A DNA stretch of 64,000 nucleotides from Diplonema papillatum (Eukaryota; Euglenozoa; Diplonemea; Diplonemida; Diplonemidae), in assembly GCA_030068145.1 (NCBI GenBank), contig JAPJBO010000508.1:60001-124000 (forward strand). The letters are read 5' to 3'. The position numbers and the translations under genes were made by a program. The notes under the pieces were generated by a model. That model saw nothing but the letters and a program-made list of their open reading frames with translations, made no database searches and was not told the DNA's origin. Position 1 is the stretch's first letter, and each line of letters opens with the position of its first letter. Below, one piece after another: positions 20,749-30,228 of this stretch.

Positions 20749-21723
20749 TTATCGTATCTTCGAGCTAGACTTGATCTCGTGCATTAGCCAAGTGGCCCAT
20801 TCTGTTGCTTTTCCGCTGGGCTCCTGATAGCGGACTCGCGCGCAAACAGACAGTATGACTGCTGTGTTGCGGGCTGCAAATTCATCCAATACTTGTCTGT
20901 ACGTTACCTCACTCTGTCCAAAGATGCGCGTGAGGTTGGCTTCGGGTCCGTAGCATAGAATATGTCGTTCATCGCCAGCCGTCAGGACATGATCTGCACT
21001 TCCTCGGTGGTAGCAGCCTTCTACGGCGCACTCGTTGCGGGTTTTGAACGGCATGATGGCTCTACGGGTGAGTGCTTGGAGGAGATCCGTAGCTCCATGC
21101 AGGTTCCGCAGCGCCCGCAGGGCTTGTGCGCTGAGGCAGCGAGGTGGTACGTCGGTAGATAGTCGATTACGGACCGCGGTGTCGCGACTGTCGGTACGGT
21201 TTCTCCTCGCGAAGAGTCCGTTTTCTTCGAGTTGCACCAGGTCACCATTGTCGTCTTCGGTATCGTCTTCTTGCCACCGTTGGCACAGCCTGGCAACGTT
21301 GGCCTTGCGGTAGCACCATTCGACATTGAATGTGCTGCTTTTTTGGTAAGCGGCGTTTGCTGCGACGTCTGCCGCGTTGATGTCGGCATTGTCGCTGTGT
21401 CCCCTGGCCCACTGCACATCTGGGAGAGTGCACAGCACCATGGCGACCGGGTCCCCTTTGCGGGGGTTCCTTAACCGGGCGATGGCGCTCATGCTGTCGC
21501 TTCGCGGCTTGGCCATCGCGTGGGGCTTGACTTCCTTCAGTGCAGTCGCTAGAACCATCATCGCACACAATTCTGCTTGTGTGCTCGAGCTGATCCTCCC
21601 ATGGATCTTCGCACCGTAGGCCCTGCCGTTGACGCAAATTCCGACAGCGCCTCTGCCTTCTTTTTCCAGGTAGCTCCCGTCGGTTGCTACTCTGACGACA
21701 TCGCCGCTTGCTTCAGCTTCTCG
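20749..21723 (-). CDS. Non-LTR retrotransposon fragment: RNase H plus C-terminal zinc knuckle
   Basis: An open frame of 324 codons encodes the C-terminal part of a LINE polyprotein. An RNase H fold is visible: ATDGSYLEKEGRGAVG with the first Asp, STQAELCAMM with Glu, PRSDSMSAIARL with the second Asp, and WARGHSDNADINAADVAANAA with the conserved His and last Asp, so the DEDD set is complete. It removes the RNA strand of the RNA-DNA hybrid during target-primed reverse transcription. After about 130 further residues, CAVEGC ... H ... HILC forms a Cys/His knuckle. The reverse transcriptase and endonuclease parts are missing: the frame is cut on its 5-prime side by the T-run at 21,727-21,748. The first codons give no native start. 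Clade not assigned. A second truncated copy is at 60,581-60,787. Confidence 0.8.
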   Translation of the reverse strand, partial: REAEASGDVVRVATDGSYLEKEGRGAVGICVNGRAYGAKIHGRISSSTQAELCAMMVLATALKEVKPHAMAKPRSDSMSAIARLRNPRKGDPVAMVLCTLPDVQWARGHSDNADINAADVAANAAYQKSSTFNVEWCYRKANVARLCQRWQEDDTEDDNGDLVQLEENGLFARRNRTDSRDTAVRNRLSTDVPPRCLSAQALRALRNLHGATDLLQALTRRAIMPFKTRNECAVEGCYHRGSADHVLTAGDERHILCYGPEANLTRIFGQSEVTYRQVLDEFAARNTAVILSVCARVRYQEPSGKATEWATWLMHEIKSSSKIR

Positions 21724-21780
21724 TTTTTTTTTTTTTTTTTTTTTTGAGGTTTAGAGTTAGAGCAGGGGACTGACCGAGCA
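21724..21780 (-). mobile_element. Family 3 retroposon tail abutting the LINE
   Basis: On the minus strand, ...CTCTAACTCTAAACCTC is followed by about 22 A and then directly by the LINE frame. It is a family 3 tail with its poly(A) joined to the truncated 5-prime side of the LINE, both on the same strand. Confidence 0.55.
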
Positions 21781-22637
21781 AAAAGCTGGTATTAGGCCTG
21801 TGGGTGTCTGAGTGCCTGGAACCGTCGCCCCGCGCACAAGGAACGGAGGGGGATGGTGAGATATAGGCTTGCTGCGGTGGCGGTGTGCACGTCTATCAAA
21901 CTAAGGAGATGGTGAGTGAAAAAGCTTCGAATAGCAGCGACACGCCGTGACGCGCCACGTAACTGCAGTACTGCAGGGGCCGCAACTTGAAATCGAATTC
22001 TATAAATCATTCTTATTTCTATGAAAACCCGAAGCCGGAAAACCCCGGTTTTCTAAAGTCCCTGAGTAAGAGGGTTTGAGGGGTTAATGTTTGTGCTTGA
22101 AATTCCGGGCTTTTTAGGGTCCCCTTCGTCCCGGTCGTGTCTGCCACCCAGGAGTAGCCGAATTACGATGAACCTTGAAGTCGAACTGCCTCCTGCACAA
22201 CCGTTGTAGTCACACGGTCAAGCAGACTCAACTGTGAAAGTGGAACCACTGGTCCACTGTGAAAAAGGTACCAACAGCTGCGAGGGATGCGAGATTGTCC
22301 CTCTACACACATGGGCTTTCTTTTTAGAGTTACAGTCCGCTTTGAGAATCCGGGATTTTAGAGTCTCCGGGTGACCTTCGTCAAATGGGACATTTTAAGG
22401 CTAATACGTACTGGGTGAGTTTGGGCGTCTTTTGTGTACACTTTACTCGCTTGCTTTGGCAAGTCAGGTTCCTTCATAACTTTTTCTTCTGTTTCCGACG
22501 ATCTGGTATGGGCGTTCAGACTTTTCTTTTCGCCCCACCGCATGTAAACCCGTAGTGGACCAAACCGGAAAGGCCTTTGGACTAAAAAGAAAAGGAGAAC
22601 TCAAGAAAAAACGCGGGCGGCCAATTCAAGCAAGTTG
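21781..22637. other. Spacer with family 3 and LINE-tail fragments
   Basis: There is no gene. A family 3 fragment lies at 22,085-22,115 and another at 22,322-22,380 (TTTTTAGAGTTACAGTCCGC, then GAGTCTCCGGGTGACC). A short LINE tail (GTTTCCGACGATC) is at 22,491-22,530. Confidence 0.5.
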
Positions 22638-23032
22638 GCGGGGGGAAAATCTTAGTTTAATGTTTAGGCAGACACTGCCTCTGCATGGCTGATGCTAGCA
22701 TCAAGTCTTCTTCGAGGAAGATGTTGTCTAGGAAAGGGATGCAAAATAGAAAGAGGTAAAAAGGGAGTGTAAGGCTCCCAAAGCGGGGTATGAAACCTTG
22801 AGGGACTAGCTCCCTGTGTTTTTTCACCGGGGGAAAATCTTAGTTTAATGTTTAGGCAGAGCACTGCCTCTCATGCATGGTTGATGCTAGCATCAAGTCT
22901 TCTTCGAGGAAGATGTCGTCTAGGAAAGGGATGCAAAACAGAAAATAGAAAGTTGTAAAGAGGGGAGTGTACGGCTCCCAAAGTGGGGAATGAACCCTTG
23001 AGGGACTAGCCCCCTGTGTTTTTTTTCACCGC
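22638..23032 (+). repeat. 191-bp tandem duplication carrying HP3
   Basis: Two copies (22,638-22,828 and 22,829-23,032) share GGGGAAAATCTTAGTTTAA, the three-palindrome HP3 module, AGGGATGCAAAA, and a tail ending GGGACTAGC..CCCTGTG. HP3 comprises GGCAG...CTGCC, TGATGCTAGCATCA and CTTCTTCGAGGAAG. Single HP3 copies occur at about eight other places, always in this orientation. Confidence 0.85.
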
Positions 23033-24108
23033 GGTGTTGTGTGCACCTCGTTCTTCGTCTCGTGTTTCGCTCTTGGACGCATACCAATCCAAAGTTAGAG
23101 CTCTTCAGTGGGTGGGGGATGGGGAAAGGGGTTGAAGTGTGGTTAAAGGCCAATCAGTGGTGCCACGGCCGCCCACGTGACAAAGCCGTTTGAGCAGCAG
23201 GCCGGCTTGTCCCGTGAGACGGCTTGTGAATCAACTACTGTGTGGAAAGAGCAGTGTTGGCACTCTTTCTGTTGAGGGAAGGAGAAGTACACAGAGAGGG
23301 GACGGTCTGGATGTTTGCGGATTACTACCTACCTCTGTCCAACCTCGTAAGAGGAAATCTAGAACGCATCGCGCCAAAGGCGGAACGAAAACGGGATATC
23401 ACTAGACGGCCTTCGGCGCCAAGCAAGCTTGCTACTACGTGGGTGTGAGTGTGTTTAAGTTCAGGGCTTCAAGTGGGTAACGGCTGAATCGAAGTATAGC
23501 CCGCTTGTTGCTTCACCAGTCGGCTTTGAGTTTCCGACACGCTGCTTTTGGGTCCTGTGACTCCTCGCCGAAAGGTGGGTGGGCGGGATCCTTCGGGGGA
23601 CGGATGGAGCGTGGGAGGCTGCCAGCTTCTCCATCCGGCACTCGGCTCAAGACTTCTGTTTTCATCTTGCAATGTTAGCTGCCCACAGGGGTTTCGGCCC
23701 CATGCAACAGCTGAATGTCTGTACACAGGCGGCTCATCTTACCCGAGGATGTAGCAAGCTCTCTCTGTGCAATGAGCTTGGCCTGACTAGCTATTCCAAA
23801 CTCCTGGTGCAAGCACCCGTCATGGTCGGCAGTCGCCACCTGGGTCACAGTTTTGAGTCCTGTTCCGAGACTCGCTCGCACCGGGAAGCACTTGTCGTCA
23901 AGCAATGCTGCAATGCTGACGACTGCTACCCTTGTGAGTGTGCGTATGTGCGTTTGTGTGTGTGCGTGTGTGGTATTTTTCCCCCGGCGCCAAACCAGCC
24001 CACCGGCGGCGAATCCTGTAGACAGGCTTGCTCTACCGGGGGGTTAGGGGGGCATGTGTCGGCGAGACCGGCTTTTTGGGGCCGGAAGGGGGGGGGGGGG
24101 GGGGGGGG
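23033..24108. other. Spacer ending in a poly-G run
   Basis: There is no supported gene despite a long plus frame; its translation is low in conserved features and ends in Gly-rich homopolymer sequence. It holds a short TGTGTGCG repeat (about 23,938-23,972) and a G-run at 24,088-24,108. Confidence 0.4.
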
Positions 24109-24150
24109 CAGTGCTGACACTAACATTGGGCCCTCAACTACTTTGCAAGG
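24109..24150. mobile_element. Left end of a MITE in a poly-G run
   Basis: CAGTGCTGACACTAA follows the 21-bp G-run directly. This is the same terminus, one base different, as the 387-bp MITE at 31,561-31,947. I could not find the matching right end nearby. Confidence 0.45.
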
Positions 24151-24207
24151 GGAGGAGTGGGGTGAGTTGAACCGGCCCACGCCCCCCCGGCTGATACGCG
24201 GTGAGGT

Positions 24208-24345
24208 CCAGCCTCAGAGGCTGGAGTTAAAGAGGGTGTGCCCGAGTCACACCCGAAAAGCGTGTGCTTCAACGAAAACGCGTGTAATTCCACACCCGAA
24301 AAGCGTGTGTGCCAGAGCCAAAACGCGGGGATTTTCGTGCAGGGT
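24208..24345 (+). mobile_element. Family F foldback element, left part
   Basis: GTCCAGCCTCAGAGGCTGG and AGTTAAAGAGGGTGTGCCC precede ACACCCGAAAAGCGTGTG twice. It matches the left arm and hairpin array of the copy at 39,994-40,140; no right arm is seen. Confidence 0.6.
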
Positions 24346-24803
24346 ACTTCAAACGAAAAATACCCGATTTGGAGAAGTTCGGGCAAGTTGGCCGGAATAT
24401 GACCTCGCTAATCGAATGTTTTGGTTGTGTCCTTCTTCTACAACCTGCAGTGCCACGATGGATGGCATTCCCCACACTTAACAGGCGAGGTGTGGCAGCA
24501 CCAGTATGTCGCGACTGGTCTCGACCGGTGTGTCAGGACCATAGCGTCACGGTCAATGTACATTATTCCAATTACGGCACACACAAACCCATCCACCACT
24601 CATACATACAAAACCACCCATCCAACCAGGCCCGGGTGCTAGGTATCGCGGTAGCGTGTCTCGACAGAAACGCGCCAGTCCCATACCGCAAAACTAAAGC
24701 ACGAAAACGTTGTTGAAGCAAACAACCTAAGTCTGCATTGTGCGCGTTGTTGGGGCGATCCACCTATTTTCTAGCAGAAAAAATCACAGAGAGAGACGAA
24801 AGC

Positions 24804-24899
24804 ACCCCCTTCCCTCCTCTCTTTCCTACAGTTAACCTGACTCGCTTTGGCTTGAGGTCGGGAGTACCCTACTGTAGGAAAGGAGGAGGGTAAAAGGGG
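24804..24899. mobile_element. Short foldback (98 bp class)
   Basis: The left arm CCTCTCTTTCCTACAG pairs with CTGTAGGAAAGGAGG on the right, with outer CACCCCCTT and AAAAGGGGT also pairing. The loop is about 40 bp. An HP3 copy follows at about 24,906-25,000 (GTTTAATGTATAGGCAG). Confidence 0.65.
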
Positions 24900-25135
24900 T
24901 AGCGAGGAAAAAACTTCGTTTAATGTATAGGCAGTACTGTCTGCCTTTCATGCAAGGTTCTTATTATGCGAGCATCAAGTCTTTTTGGGAAGACAAAGGG
25001 ACGGGGGGCGGGGTTGTATGGCTCTTCGGTTGCAGATGAGATGGATGCTCCCTCTCTCTTTTTGTGTCTAACAAATGCAATTTGTCAAGAACAAAAACAG
25101 ATCGATGGCAGCGTACTATCCTCACTCCCGTTAAA

Positions 25136-25335
25136 TGAACAACTTGTGCTCTGAGTGTCGTAAGAGTGGTGGTTACGAGGTAAGAGGATCGATGGGTACC
25201 TGGGTTGTTGGTCATTGGTGGTTTCGACCAATGTCCACATACCTTACTTACGGTAGGCCCCCTCAGTATGGTGCCGCAGGAGGTGACTGTCTGTCTTCTT
25301 GGTACCGTCTGTCCGTCTCTTTTCGTGCCTTTTTT
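25136..25335 (+). repeat. Family U, copy 1
   Basis: About 190 bp starting TTGTGCTCTGAGTGTCGTAAG and running through CCACATACCTTACTTACGG to TCTGTCTTCTTGGTACCGT are about 95 percent identical by eye to 34,024-34,218. No coding sense is evident. The following 25,336-25,780 shows no feature I can name. Confidence 0.8.
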
Positions 25336-25785
25336 CTTCCTCTGCCGCGGCCTTGTGCCAGGGTTCTAGTGGGCCGGATCAGTCACTGCCCGGATCACTA
25401 GAAAGGGACGGTTCCGCTGTCGGCGACGTGCAGGGAATGGGGGTGTGAAGGGGGTTGCGAGGGCGCGTCGTCGCCCGGTGACTACCGCTCGCTCCCCCCT
25501 CTCCTCCCCTCGCCCTGCAACCTGAACTCTGGATCCAACTACGAGCTTTTTTAACAGCAGCATCATTAACATCAGGGCAATAGCTTGGTCTCCGGCACAT
25601 TTCCCAATTTGGACTGCTGACGGCTTTTTGCGTCCTCACTCAGGAATGGGCTCAACACAGCGTGACGCGACGTATCTTCACAACAATGCTGAGCCCTGAG
25701 TGCCTCAGATTGCACGCTGGCCACCTCTGCCGGGGGCCTGGGTGGTGGTGTAGTGCCATTTTTTTTCTTCTTTTTCTCCGGTAAG

Positions 25786-26253
25786 GTACCAGGGAAAGCC
25801 TGCTACACGGGAGCCAAGCTTCACGTGTTCGGCGGTACTGCAGAGAATTCTACTTCGGCACCTTGCACTTGTCACTTTGAACCAAGAAAGGTAGAAAGTG
25901 GCATAACTAGCGATGGGGTAAACCCCGCAGAGGCCTTAGAGAGTGAGAGAAGATGGCTACTGCGAGGTCACCACCTACCCTGGTTTGGGCAAATTGATTT
26001 GCCCAAACCAACCCAAGTACCCTGTACGTTTAGGTGCCTCAAGGATTCCCTCGATGAATCGGGAGCCACGGGCCTACGGGTCAAGTGGCTACCGATTTCC
26101 CAAAGGCTAGGCGCACCTTGGGGATTGGCGCTCGCGCTGAACACAAGCTCGTCGAGACGGTCAGCCGCAGGGCAGAGCGGACGGGGTTGTGGCACTGTGC
26201 TGCCTCCGACTCAAGCTTTGCAAGCTGTGGTTGACCGACACGTTCCTGGACCA
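25786..26253 (-). repeat. SINE-like family D, copy 3, with a 220-bp insertion
   Basis: The family D sequence is split at GCAGAG by about 220 bp (25,846-26,065), which ends GGGAG before the repeat resumes at CCACGGGCCTACGGG. The insert contains a perfect hairpin of two 14-bp arms (25,981-25,994 and 25,997-26,010, TGGTTTGGGCAAAT and its complement). Confidence 0.75.
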
Positions 26254-26338
26254 CTTTTTCTTCTTCTTCTTTTTCCCCGCAGGCTTTTCCAAATTTGGAC
26301 GGACAGTCCAAATGTGGATATAGAAGCTGATCCCCTGG

Positions 26339-26658
26339 TTTTACGCTGTGGGTGCTGTAAATTACCGCGGGTGCTGGGGGGCCAACACCCGCCCGACGAA
26401 CGCCGCCCCCGGCTGCGTCCATCCGGCGCGCGAACCGACGCAAACGCGAAGAAACGAGCGGAGGGTCATCCAACGATGGCTCCGGCCGGGAACCCACTCG
26501 TAGGCCGCCCTCGCGGCGGCGCAACAAACGCGTTCCATCTGCTGTGACGTAGACACGGAGTGGGCAGAGTGCGTTGCTCAGGGTAGTCGAAGGCCTGACA
26601 ATCACACTAATGCAACAAATTTACGCTGTTGGTGCTGTAAATTACCGCGGGTGCTGGC
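26339..26658 (-). mobile_element. Family H element between 38-bp direct repeats
   Basis: TTTACGCTG, GGTGCTGTAAATTACCGC and GGGTGCTGG occur at 26,339-26,376 and again at 26,620-26,658. Between them is a 243-bp GC-rich segment ending, on the minus strand, with the 49-bp family H core (26,568-26,618). The long direct repeats could be a target duplication or a local duplication. Confidence 0.5.
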
Positions 26659-27190
26659 ACCAGACTTGTCCACCCGTACGTACGTGTCGAGGCTAGTTCT
26701 CTTCGCTGCCTCGGGCAGTGTTGTTGTTGGGCAGTCTGCCTTTTCCGCTCCGTACTCGGTGGGGCCCATCCTCAGAAGCTGGAGTTAAAGCACAAGCACT
26801 GGGCGGGGAGTTAACTGTGCGGTCCAAGTGCCCGGTGTGGGTGCACCTGCAAGTCCACTCTGCCGCACCCCCCAATTCAGTGTGAGATCCCGTGTGAACA
26901 GATGCTTCTGTGGATAGATGTGTCACGTATGTGTCGTTCTAATCCGGGAACAAGTCGGGGAGAAGAACGGAGCAATCGTTACAAACGAGTGACTCAAGGC
27001 GCGGCCCCAATCCGAGCGCACACAGCATCAGTGACGCGTCGGCAGTATTTGCACTTCAACTCCCAGGGGGCTATAGAGAAGAAAAGAAATGCAAGGCGGT
27101 ATATGAGGGTGCGTAAGACTCCGTAAATAGGGTATGAGCCCTTGAGGTGCTAGCCTTCTGAGTGCGGGTGAGAAACAGAAAAAAGAGTGC

Positions 27191-27231
<41 letters not shown>

Positions 27232-27586
27232 CGGGGAGTACAATACTCTCGTAAGTAGTATAAACCTCCCTTATGAAAATCCTACCAGTGCAAGCCCTAA
27301 CTCCGGAAATCACGCCTCAGTCACTTCTGGCGCAGACGCCGAGAATGCAAGTGGCTCGCGTACTGGGTAGGAGGGAGCAGTGTATCAATATCTCATTGGA
27401 ACCTGACGGCTGTTTGGTGGCGTCCCGCAGCAAAATTGCTCATTGAAGAGCGATTCACGCGCACGGTCACACCCGCAAACGGACTATCATCAACGACGAT
27501 AAAAGAAGAAAACGACGAGTTATTTGTGCGGACTCCGGTCTGCAGAACTATTCATGTGCAACCGTTGTTCCGGAAATGTTCCTTTT
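26659..27586. other. Repeat mosaic spacer
   Basis: There is no supported gene. It includes a family F left arm (CCTCAGAAGCTGGAGTTAAAG, about 26,772), a 19-fold GA tract (27,192-27,229) and a family N half-end (GTTGTTCCGGAAATGTTCC, about 27,562). Confidence 0.45.
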
Positions 27587-28308
27587 TTGAGCCGGTCCAT
27601 CCCCTCTTGATAGACCGTGATAGTATGGGTTAGTTTCAGCTTCGTGTGAGGTTGATCAAAGTAACATCAAGGCAGCCCTTACAAAGACCAGCCACAGTCA
27701 ACGCCGCGTGGGTGCGGGCTTTTGATATTAACCACATACGGACGAACGACGCATATATGCGTCGTTTAATACAAGAGTATTCCTGTGAGCATGTACGAAG
27801 CCAAATACTCATCGAAGGTGGCCGTCGTTTGTTTTATTGGAACGTTACGGCACAGGTCTTTCGAATGCGACCTTCGTCGGGCAGCAATATGCGCCCTTCG
27901 GTTCCTATTTCTGACCCATCCCCCCCCCCTCTGAGTGACCTGAGGCTTACCCAAAAAAGTCCCTTCTTCCCAGATTAACCCACCCACTCCCTCCGTCTGT
28001 ATGTGGTCAATCATCATTTTCAAACCCACGATTGCGCGTAACCTGGAAGCACCCAGAGGGTGTTGGTGGTACAAAGGTGCAGTTGCCCGCATCCATCCGG
28101 CAATCTTTGGGTTAGTTTGGGTTAGAATGCAAAAAATCTGTGGCGATAATCTGCATCGATAGACCGAAGAAGACAGCACCGGGCAATTCGATGCAGCTCT
28201 AGGGACTAGGGATGGACCTGAGAGTACCGTGGTGGACCGTGATTCACTGTGATAAACAGCGGCAGGCACTTCGATGCAGATTCAAGAGATAGGGACGGAC
28301 CGCTCACT
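27587..28308. mobile_element. Family J MITE, copy 2, split by a family K element
   Basis: GAGCCGGTCCATCCC and TTGATAGACCGTGATAG (27,587-27,623) are separated from the rest of family J (CGATAGACCGAAGAAG ... GGACGGACCGCTCAC, 28,157-28,308) by about 530 bp. The insert ends with the family K block GAATGCAAAAAATCTG, GCGATAATCTGCATC. GATAG occurs at both junctions, a possible 5-bp duplication. Confidence 0.6.
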
Positions 28309-28552
28309 TTTGTAGGAAGGGGGAGCTCGAGAGCTTTGCGGTGTGGGCAAGGAAAAGGTTCGTTTTGCTCGCGGAAAAAGGACAACCGGCAAGACAGCTA
28401 ACCGCGGACGACGTTGAGACGGTGGCGCAGCCTATATGCTTCTTTTCTTCCCCAGCAACCGGATGAATGCGCTTGGGGTGTGAAGGCGTAGTTTTTGTCC
28501 CTTTGTTGCCGACTTCCGTGCTGCTGCTAAAGTGTCGATGACGGGGAAAATA

Positions 28553-29085
28553 CTCTTTGTGTTGAACGCTTACGCCCGTTGCGCTGAACCCAGATTCACC
28601 TGTGTTTCGTGTGGGCGACAGCACACTTTGCCTCCTTTGATCTTTTGCAGCTGGCAGCCTCCTCAAGTATTTCCTACAAAGCAGGTGCTTATACAAAAAT
28701 ACTCGAGGGGCTGCCTTGTGCTTCCTTCGAAGGAGGCTAGAGTGGGAGAAACAATACAACTACAAAATGGGTCTTTTTTGTTGAACGCTTACGCCCGCCA
28801 CTGAACCCAGATTCACCTGTGCTTCGTGTGGGCTACAGCACACTTTGCCTCCTTTGATCTTTTGCAGCTGGCAGCCTCCTCAAATACAAAATACTCGAGG
28901 GGCTGCCTTGTGCTTACTTCGAAGGAGGCTAGAGGGGGAGAAACAATACAACTACAAAATGGGTCTTTTTTGTTGAGCGCTTACGCCCGCCACTGAACCC
29001 AGATTCACCTGTGTTTCGTGTGGGCTACAGTACACTTTGCCCCCTTTGATCTTTTGGCAGCCTCCTCAAATAGTAGTAGTAGTAG
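28553..29085 (+). repeat. Family E tandem triplication
   Basis: Three units start TGTTGAACGCTTACGCCCG (about 28,558 and 28,779) or TGTTGAGCGCTTACGCCCG (28,970) and include GGGCTACAGCACACTTTGCC, CAGCCTCCTCAA and ACTCGAGGGGCTGCCTTGTG. The third is truncated and ends in an AGT repeat at about 29,070-29,086. The spacing is about 221 and 191 bp, the second unit having lost about 30 bp. Confidence 0.85.
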
Positions 29086-29327
29086 TATGTGTCGTCTGCC
29101 GAAGCAGCCGGAGACAGCAGGCGCAGGGGGCAGGTCTTGCTTTACTTTTCTCTTCTCCCGACTGCCCAATCACTGTCGAGAAAGGTTTGTGCCCTACAGT
29201 GATGAGGTGGTTGACCAGGCCCCCACGAAGCCTTATACACGACACGGCTACAACACGAGGATGCAGCCTGCTTAGGTGTGCACTCAGCCATCACAGCTGG
29301 CAGCCTCCTCAAATACAAAAAAAAAAA

Positions 29328-29445
29328 ATTAGTGCGGCGCTACCTGTTGTTTGTGCGCACTAGCGGAACCCACCTGCTCTGGTAAGTTTCGTGCAGTACG
29401 CTGCCTACTACTTTGTTTTTAGTCGCAAACAATGCAATTTGGGAA
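29328..29445 (+). repeat. Family V copy
   Basis: AAATTAGTGCGGCGCTACC, GTTTGTGCGCACTAGCGG and the CAACAATGCAA end match 61,345-61,460. An A12 run precedes it. Confidence 0.6.
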
Positions 29446-29777
29446 TTTTTTGGCACCCCCTAAGCACACCTACAGAAAATCCAGATTAAACTGGACACAT
29501 AGGTCCGGTTGGTCGGAGTTGGGTTAACACAAACCCCGGCTCGATGCAATGAGATCTCCCCTGTTTTTTCCGCCTTGCGGCTGAACATGGGCTCCTAGTG
29601 TCCACAATCGGTCCCACAACTTGTGTACCTACCCAAGATGGCCAGGAGTGACGAAAGAGTGAGGCGGGGGAAGAGGGTGTGCCTCTCATGCATGTTGCTG
29701 GCACCAAGCCTTCTTCGAAGAAATGCGTGGTGCCGGCGTGCTGTTTCTTTTTTGCTCTCTTTTCACCAGCCCTACGG

Positions 29778-30228
29778 AAAAATACTCGACGTAGCTGCTT
29801 TGACTCTGAATGGAAGGGAGGAAAATATAGAGGTAGAGGGGAAACCACAATCCGATTTGATCTTCGCCACCGTTCTACACCACCGTGCGTTGCTTTCTCA
29901 CTCAGGACTTTTGACCTGTTGTGTTTGTGTGATTTGTTGTGTGAGTTGCAACCGACTAGAGTTGCGCCGCGCCGAAAGCGCGGAAAAAGTGACCCTTCTG
30001 GAGTCACGTAGCGAAAAGCTGGCATAGTGTGGTACTCATTTGCTTGCAAATGACTCCCCACTAACGCAACAAGACGACGTGTTTGTGTGATTTGTCGTGT
30101 TGGGGTAGACCCGCATGACCTCACGTCCGTTCAACACGTGGTTCGGTAGTTACAGCACTTGGGATCCCTTCGGTTCTGTGTCTGGCAGTTATTGTCGAGT
30201 ATTTCCTTCAAAGCTGGCGCTTATGTAA
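29778..30228 (+). repeat. Family W, copy 1, with nested insertion
   Basis: AAATACTCGACGTAGCTGC ... GCACTTGGGATCCCTTCGG ... AAGCTGGCGCTTATGTAA matches 46,357-46,658 and 58,591-58,873. Here it is interrupted by a 136-bp element (29,943-30,078). Fragments of the family are at 36,100-36,150 and 43,495-43,592. All copies share one orientation. Confidence 0.8.
29921..30100 (+). mobile_element. 136-bp element with 22-bp target duplication
   Basis: The insert 29,943-30,078 is flanked by 22-bp direct repeats (29,921-29,942 and 30,079-30,100; GTGTTTGTGTGATTTGT then GTGT, one mismatch). Family W copies at 46,500 and 58,745 lack the insert and serve as empty sites. The insert contains GCGCCGAAAGCGC and CATTTGCTTGCAAATG palindromes. 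An inverted copy is at 51,156-51,245. Confidence 0.8.

Noticed and set aside
23579-24481. 300-codon plus-strand frame
   Set aside because: It crosses a G21 homopolymer, a MITE end and a family F element, and shows no conserved motif.
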